A stretch of 64,000 nucleotides of DNA from NCBI GenBank assembly GCA_036245805.1, contig BTRK01000006.1, forward strand, positions 36,026,901 through 36,090,900, written 5' to 3'. The notes beneath the pieces were generated by a model. That model searched no databases, had not been told where the DNA came from, and saw nothing but the letters and a program-made list of their open reading frames with translations. Each line of letters starts with the position of its first letter. Within the stretch, counting starts at the first letter, position 1. Position numbers and translations under genes: made by a program. The stretch is from Pristionchus mayeri. Its lineage: Eukaryota; Nematoda; Chromadorea; Rhabditida; Neodiplogasteridae. Below are positions 57,262 through 64,000 of this stretch, in pieces.

Positions 57262-59356
57262 TCACATGGAGAATTCTAAGAATGGGCTCTGTTCATGCGA
57301 AGTGGCGAAATACTCGCTGATGTATGTATTTGGAGGAAAAGTGGACTGAAATTGAGAAGGGACTTGGAGAGAAGAAATGGAATGTATAGATGGCAGATCG
57401 GGGAGAATCGGGATGGGAGGAACTATTGAGGGAAGGGGATTACTAGTACGAGTCATTTCAGAATCCGTCGACGATGACGGCGACTTCTTCTCCTTCTCCC
57501 GATTTTCCTTCCTTCGCCATTTCGCTCTCCGATTCTGGAACCATACCTGTAAATATACCAAAGTGCTCGTTGGTCATAAATTTGTTTTTGAAAGAGTACG
57601 TGTTATTTCGCTCAAGTAATAGGGGAGTTCTCGGTTCGAGAGGGGGAGGGAGAGGTGCAATCGAGAGTGATCTGGCAATGGAGATTGATGGCCTGTGAGT
57701 GGCCGACACATGGGGAAGAGGAGGAGGAGGAGAAGGGGAGGAAGAGGCACAGTATCCAGAAGGAGGAGGGAGGGAAGGCAGAGCACATGGCATTTACGAT
57801 CACTGAGACACCAATCATTCTATCGTTACGCAGAAATTGAGACATTTCGAGATGCAAGGAAGAGAGTTTGGTTTTGCTCGATTGTGAAACAGAAGATTGA
57901 ATACTTACCGTAACCCGGTCTTCCGGAATGGAGAGTGCAATGGCCATGCTTCGCTTCGTGTGCTGATCGGGGTAGTGCGAACTCTAAAACGGTGTGTACA
58001 ATTTTGAGCTTAATTCATTTTAAAATTCAAAAGAGGTTGAAAATAAGATATTCAATCACAAGAGTTTTACAATGGAAGGTTTAAAATGATAGACCCTCTC
58101 GTTTCCATATCTAATATGTACCCCCACATTGGCATTTCCAAACGAACAAGAATATTGCTAATGAATAGTATTGGTTAAGAAAAAAAGTTGGATCCAGCCC
58201 TGAATCCAACTTGTGCTGCCTTGCAAAGTCACTTTAGCGTAGGGGGAGGCACCCAAGGATAAAACAGGGCTGATTACAACTTGGGCGCCTCCTCCTGAGA
58301 AGAATAAGGATGATACGATGACAATGGTAACATCCTACATTATGAAATCAGATGAAGTAGCAGTTCACTAATTATACTACAACACAATAAACGGTAAAAA
58401 TTTTCATTACAAAATACATTACAGCTCAAAAAATTGAAGTAGAGACTTACCCGGAATGCCTCCTCGAGAATGGCAGATTGCGCCTCGGTGAAGTTGGTGC
58501 GGAAGCGTCGTTTGCTGTCATCGACGAAGGACGAAGCCGACGAGCATCGCTTATCTGATATGCACTTTTATGAAACACAATATTGACTACCATCGTTGTC
58601 TTAACATTTTATTAGTACTCTCGTTTATTTTCCCATAACCGCATAAATATTGTGATTCTCAGTACTTTGGCATTAAACTAGCACCCAATGGATCTTCGTC
58701 CAATGGTATAATGTTATTTGCTTCACCACTTCGTTCTTTTCGATGCGCGTGAACTGCTGTCGTCTAGTAAATAGTTGAACTGTTTTTCGCCTGGATGAAA
58801 ATTTATGATGGAATTAGAAGAACGATGAGTAATTAACGCCGAGAGGCTCAAAAAAATAGCATCAACAATTTTTTCAGGCAACTCTTCTACGTAAATATAG
58901 AGAACAGCAAATTTAGTTGCTTCCTGTTCAGACTGTACTTTCGAAAGAAATTAAAAAATAGCAAACATGCCTACTCCAATAACAAAGTTAGCTACCATTA
59001 ATTTGCTTCCGAATGGCTATCCCTTCTTAGGCTCGGCTCATTTCTGCATTTAACAATTCGTTTGTCTCGTGTTTTAATACTGTAAGCTATGGTTGTCCTC
59101 TATCTCGCCATTTCATGACAACTATTCGAAAATCGGTCGCAAGCTATCACTACTGCATAAAATAATCTGTAAAATAAGCGCATGATATTTTATGCAAATA
59201 GGGATATTTTATTGTAGAAAGATTACCTGTCATCGTCGCGTGAAATTGTCGTCGAGCATCTGAAGAGTGGAGATTACTCATCTCCTTCTCCTCCTCTGTC
59301 GAGTCGCGAAAGAGAGGAGACGGTAACTGATCGAAGGGGGCGAGTGATTTCGACAT
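57262..59356 (-). CDS. dsc-1: Q50 paired-like homeobox transcription factor, dsc-1-like
   Basis: Four exons, leftwards. 59356-59227 starts MSKSLAPFDQLPSPLFRD. About 58557-58453 carries DDSKRRFRTNFTEAQSAILE (homeodomain arm and helix 1). About 57987-57911 has SHYPDQHTKRSMAIALSIPE (helix 2). About 57567-57262 has VTVWFQNRRAKWRRKE (helix 3), then a Ser/Pro-rich tail ending FLEFSM-stop. Residue 50 is Gln (WFQN), and no paired domain or octapeptide is visible, so it is a Q50 paired-like protein. The acceptor of exon 3 must be TTTTAG|AGT to keep frame. Homeodomain proteins bind TAAT-type sites in the nucleus. The dsc-1 name relies on recalled similarity and on its position beside a class B GPCR gene; unc-4-like or another paired-like gene is the alternative. 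Confidence 0.84.
58185..58292. other. two adjacent hairpins in homeobox-gene intron
   Basis: Hairpin 1: AAGTTGGAT (58185-58193) with ATCCAACTT (58204-58212). Hairpin 2: GGAGGCACCCAAG (58245-58257) with CTTGGGCGCCTCC (58280-58292), one mismatch. They could be an ncRNA, a MITE remnant or chance. Confidence 0.4.
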
Positions 59357-62300
59357 GTGGGAGAGAGTGAGAAGTGGAGGGGAAGAGGAGGGAGGATCCT
59401 CCCATTGGACCGATTGAGATCATTTGATGGCAACGATGACATAATGAATAGTAAACAGGTCGATCAATGTGCACTATTACACGTTGTTTTTATTTATTAA
59501 TTAATGTTTTCTTTAAAGAAATCTGCATCCTATACGACTCTAGAAAATTGGTCAAACCGGTTGAATTGTTCACTAATATCTTGAATTCTACATAAACAAT
59601 AGAACAATCTTAGTAAAACAATCAACAAGTGATCCACATCTCTCATTTTTAACAACACTTCGCCGTCGAGGAAGTGAAGTGGCCTTCTGGAGTCCATTTC
59701 GTTGACTTCTGATGAGTTTACTTCGTCCTGCCCTTTGCATCCCATCAGAGGGAATCGAGAGACGAGCTAGTTGATTGGAGAGGGTGGAGAGACGACGGGC
59801 AGTCCATAGGGCTCCCCTCCTCCTTTTTTGATTGTTCTCATCGCATGTATATCTGAATGGAGGGAGAGAGGGCAGAGCGAGACAAATGAGAGGAGAGAGA
59901 GAGAGAGGGAGGAAGATGACGAAGGAGGGAATGATCCCCTGCTCTTAGACAGGCGCAGAAGAGATCCTCTCTACTCATATCAGATATCTTCCTCTTGTTC
60001 CTCACTTTACTACAAGAAGCAACAAAGGTTATCCTTGCCAGACATGTTTTTATCCTCCCCCCCTACTTATTTGATTGTTGCTTAATCGGCGGTGAATGTT
60101 GATCATCTTGACATCTGAGATGAAATTCGATCTGGTATGGCTCTGCTTAGCCGTTTCGCACACTGGCCACGCGTTGCAACCATCAAAAGCAGCTGAATTG
60201 TCATAATATTAATTCCCAACTGTTTTATCTCCGGCCGTATGAATAATTCGTGGAAGATGTTCTCGATCTCCATTCAATAGTTCCCCCTCTTCCTCCCCTC
60301 CTCTCTTCTTCCGTAAAATGCTCTGGATAGGATGCTTCTTGACTTCTTCCCTCCGGTCTCATGTATCTTCCTTCCGCTCATACAAAGTGTTTGCCCTGCT
60401 ATCTTAGTCCTCACCTTCCTCCTTCGAGTGATCCTCTCCGCTACACCTATTCTATTACACGAGGAGTCCTCCTCAGATTCCACCCCTACAGACCCGACTC
60501 TCGCTCACCCTCTCAACTTCATCTTTTGTTGCTTTCGTCTTCAGCCTACCATGCCTATTCTCTTTCGACGGCTCCTCATCAAACTCGACAGTCTCCTCCA
60601 CTGCAGCCTCGTCTTCTCCACTAAATTTACCCATAACTCATTCTTCGTCATGTCTCACAAGTCCATTGTGGTGGCCGAGTGTCGTAGATTAGTCTTTCTT
60701 CTCCCCTGGAAGGAGAAGGGGAAGGAAGCTTATAGTCGTGTCCCTCCCCCTGATGAGTCAAGATGTCCCTTCGTAGGTATTAACCGCTTCTTCGAAAGTC
60801 TGCATGCTATATCCCGCATGCCCATTCATTGTCTCCTCTTCTGTATGACCAAAGTAGTGGGGTCCCACTCAACATATTCATATGTTTTCACTTTGCGCAT
60901 CCGCTTCTTCTTTCTCATTGGCCACTGCTTTCTTTCGTCTCTTTCTTCATCATTCATCCAAATTCTTCAATTACCTCGGCCCCTCTCTTCTCCTTCCCTC
61001 GTCCCCCTCCTTCCTCTGATTCCTCTACCGAAACTCCTTCGGGGATTCCGACACACCCCGATATCATTAAGGAGTAGCTCCCTGGCTCTAACACAATTCT
61101 ACCGTACTCGCGCAGAGATATACCACTCGTCCCACTCGTCGGCTGATTCATTACTGCAGCCCTCCCATATCATTTTATTCTTCTCCCGTAGTCATGCTTC
61201 TTCTTCCTCTTTCTTCGCCCATCTCATTCTCTCGCTACTCACGACTTCTCTTCCTTCAGTACCTCATTCACATCCTCTAACCATCATCGAGAAGGGGAAA
61301 GTCATCCAGTCTTTCCTCACTCTCTCTCTCTCGAAATGGTCTTTCCCATCTCGATTCTCTTCTGAATCTGGACACGTTTGCAGTTTGCCCGTGCGCGTCT
61401 CTTTACTTGAGAGGACAAGAGTCGTCATGACTGATTGCACATGTTTAAGACCAGAGCCGCGACTCTTCTTTCCTACCAACTCGTCTGAATTATGAGGGAT
61501 GCTGCATTAGTATTGGGGATGAATGAGGAAGGAAGTGTGCGGGGAGACAGACTGATCGGGTCACGCCCGATTATTCACATGCCACACTTCCCCCATTACT
61601 CTTGACTCCGAGTGAAAGTGCCTGGAGAATGTCATTAGAGGCAGCTTAATTGCGTTAAAATAAGCAGACGGAGGAAGAGATCTTGTGCAGTGATATGAAG
61701 AGGAGAGAGGAGCAAAGAGAATGACTCTGACCTCTTCTCACCCTCCTCTCCACACTCTCCCAGTATCACATATGCATTGTGAGGAACGACTCTTCCCTCT
61801 CATCTTATTCATCTTCTCTTCTCTTCTCTCTCTACCTCTACCATATACGCCCTTCCTCTCGTATGGCATCGTCGCCCATTATGGTCCTCGTCTCTAAGAG
61901 TATACCTCATCCCATCTTATTTCATTTCCCTCTTCCTCCATTATTCTCCTTCCCTTGTTCTGTCATCGTCCCGATTCTCGATGTGCTCCTCACTGAATTC
62001 GATGGGCCGTAAACTCGAGTTGAACGAGTAATCCCCATGTTCTTTTCCCTCTTTCTCTCTTCCTCGTACACTGCCTCTCGACCCCTCCCGAACTCTCGAC
62101 CCTTCTACCTGATCTATTGCTATCGATCTCACCATTTATCTCCAGCTCAATTCATCGATCTCCTTCTCAGTTTCTTCTTCATGTCCTTCTTCCGAGTGGT
62201 TCGCTAAGCAGATTATCTTCCTCTTGTCTTCGTCTTCACTCTCCCACTTCGTCCTTCATTTAGGGTCTTCGTACCTTCTCCATCCTCCCTCCATCTTCAT

Positions 62301-62662
62301 CACTGCTTCCTTGTCCTTTTTTGTGTTCCTTCCGATTCCCTTCATATATATTCAGAATGAGATCTGGAATGTACTCATATCTCTTTCCTATCTGACCCTC
62401 TTCTTCTCCTCTCTCACTCCTCGTTCTCGGCACAAAATCCTTCCAATTCCTCAATCAACTTTTCGCCTTGAATCTGTCATCTTTCGAGTCGCGGATTTTT
62501 TACATACGCAATCGAGGTATTTCGTTGAGTTCGCATTTTTTATCGATTATTCGTTATTTATTTTGCAAAATGCTCAATAATTTGCAGAACCAGCCAGGGT
62601 GTGGCCGACTCGGTGAGTATTTTATGCATACGTTTGTTGTTGTGCAGTTCATCGTAAAGTGA
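59357..62662. other. pyrimidine-rich intergenic region
   Basis: Upstream of the homeobox gene on one side and of the right-edge gene on the other. Around 59740-59950 the plus strand is GA-rich; from about 60250 to 62500 it is strongly CT-rich. The longest ORF in the window (387 codons, 60332-61495) lies here and is a composition effect. No gene or RNA recognised. Confidence 0.55.
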
Positions 62663-62873
62663 AGCGTCATTCCGAACAAAAAATTTTCATCTTACAATTG
62701 ATCCTAGTTATTTTGCTGTAACAACTAAGGATTTTTCATAGCTTAAAATTCTATTGAAAAACCAGCACAATTCTTTGGAAATTTTACCACAGAAAACTAT
62801 TCCTTGTTAAATTAGATCAGCCGAAAACACAACGAAAAATCTCATTAATAGTACATTATTTCGGAATGACGCT
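62663..62873. mobile_element. 211-bp MITE with 14-bp TIRs
   Basis: AGCGTCATTCCGAA at 62663 and its exact reverse complement TTCGGAATGACGCT ending at 62873. The AT-rich interior has no coding potential. An AGTG lies near both outer edges and could be a target duplication. Confidence 0.65.
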
Positions 62874-63924
62874 AGTGGTATCCTCTCCATTTTCCGTCGT
62901 CTCGATGTTGTTCACTGCCTCTCGAAATCTCAGAACGACTCATTACCCTTTCCACTCGCCAGTTTGTTCCCTGTTTTGCCTTCCAGTCCCGAGGCAATCC
63001 CGAACAGAGGAAAATTTCTCAGTTTGCGCTCGTTAGTGAACAAGACAAGCTATGCCATGTTTAGAGTAAGAAGAACACGTATTCGCAGAGGAAGTTAACT
63101 AGAAAATGGACAGAGGGAAGTGGCAGAGCGCATAATTTCATTCATGCATCTCCGATTTGATAACGCTCCAGACTTGGTTATTTCTCGCCAAAACATCGTT
63201 CTGTAAGTGGCGAATGCATAAGAAATTACTGTTGTGATCTGTCTATTCACTTCACCTCTCGATCCCCGCCAGACCTTTTTTGCCTCTCGCCAATTAAGCA
63301 AGTCTTCATCTTCTCCCACTCATTTACCATGGAATTTGCACTTTAGTTTCCCTTCAACTACCGGTGAACGTTCGTGTCTGGACTCATTTAGGCTAGTTTT
63401 TGACTGCTACTTTCTGACCCGAGGCTGATATGCGGAGAATGTGTGACAGCATGTGAGATATGGGAGTGACCATCGAGGGGAGATTTCTCTGCGCGAGTCT
63501 CAGTCCCCGGAGGGAATCACTTCTTTATCGACGGACGAGGGGGGCGTATATGGTTACACGCAAGGTTGAGGGCACATCCGAGGAGGAAAAGAAGAAACGA
63601 GGTATCTTCTAAAATGGGAATGGGAATGGAATTCCCTCGCTTCTCCCTTGTGGGCTGAAGTTCTCCCACGGCAGGGAAGAGACGCAGTCGTTAAGTAGTT
63701 CTGTCTCTACCGTAGTTGGGGAGGGACAACGAGAGGAGCACAAGTGTCGGATATCCATAACAGTGGTCGAGGAAGGGAGGAGCAGCCATCTTTGTGGTGG
63801 GGTCGAGTCTCGAATAGTGTGAGATGATCTATGGGGAGATCCCCTCAGGGGCCAATTCTTAGAGTGGCTAAAGTGACTGGAGGTCTCCTTGTCCGTCTCC
63901 TCCCCCACTTCATCTCTTCTCTAG
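62874..63924. other. intergenic, upstream of right-edge gene
   Basis: No convincing ORF, repeat or RNA gene. It ends in a TTCTCTAG acceptor before the last exon. Confidence 0.4.
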
Positions 63925-64000
63925 TTATCGGACGTATCTCCTGGTGGCCGTCGTCGTCTTCGTCTTCGTCCTTCAGACGGCGATCGTCATCTTCCACAGC
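63925..64000 (+). CDS. membrane-protein exon cut by window edge
   Basis: After CTTCTCTAG the sequence reads YRTYLLVAVVVFVFVLQTAI then VIFHS to the edge, a clear membrane helix with a basic N-terminal flank, as in a type II signal anchor. Too short to identify the gene. The upstream exon or trans-splice start is not visible. Confidence 0.5.

Noticed and set aside
60332..61495. 387-codon plus-strand ORF, the longest single ORF in the window
   Set aside because: It lies in a CT-rich tract; its Ser/Leu/Pro/Phe composition follows from pyrimidine codons. No introns, domains or patterned hydrophobicity. Neighbouring frames are open too.

Overview
The window looks like genomic DNA of a free-living nematode, probably a diplogastrid (Pristionchus-like). 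The evidence is short GT-AG introns every 50-200 bp in nearly all genes, candidate trans-splice acceptors just upstream of many start codons, a cuticle collagen, a ZP-domain cuticlin-like gene, and nematode-type calsequestrin and cytosolic aconitase genes. From memory, the C. elegans homologues of several genes (aco-1, csq-1, the seb-3/dsc-1 neighbours, a cdf-1-type transporter) lie on chromosome X. The window may therefore come from an X-derived chromosome; this is inference.

Layout: 1-793, 3' end of a CDF zinc transporter (+). 1372-2156, small basic protein (-). 3215-6416, cuticle collagen with a mariner-type MITE in an intron (+). 6984-9125, a MITE abutting a large foldback element. 9850-12290, possibly extending to 15658, an orphan GFGR-repeat protein (-); nested TIR elements lie upstream. 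16945-20263, gamma-glutamyltranspeptidase (+). 20828-22060, KCTD/BTB protein (+). 22175-23533, small secretory coiled-coil membrane protein (-). 23700-24731, fatty-acid-binding protein (+). 25793-29049, ZP-domain type I membrane protein (+). 29585-32136, calsequestrin (+). 32843-34687, orphan type I membrane protein (-). 34861-36689, second foldback element. 37031-39819, WBP11-like splicing factor (+), with a candidate antisense secreted-peptide gene nested in its last intron. 40423-46694, aconitase/IRP1-type aco-1 (+), with a DDE transposon in one intron. 47121-48290, Mpv17/PMP22-type protein (-). 48300-52830, pyrimidine-rich intergenic DNA. 52832-56722, class B GPCR (+). 57262-59356, paired-like homeobox gene (-). 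59357-63924, mostly pyrimidine-rich intergenic DNA. From 63925, start of a cut-off membrane-protein exon.

The genes are mostly unrelated housekeeping, cuticle and neuronal genes rather than one pathway. The parts worth a second look are: (i) a transposon that inserted inside the 3' splice site of an aco-1 intron and, through a 3-bp target duplication, left a usable acceptor; (ii) a two-exon antisense ORF inside WBP11 predicting a small secreted protein with two tandem 15-residue repeats; (iii) two related giant foldback elements; (iv) several introns that appear to use a UUGAG 3' splice site; and (v) long strand-asymmetric pyrimidine tracts upstream of genes. All exon structures were derived by eye from reading frames and splice consensus; there is no transcript evidence.
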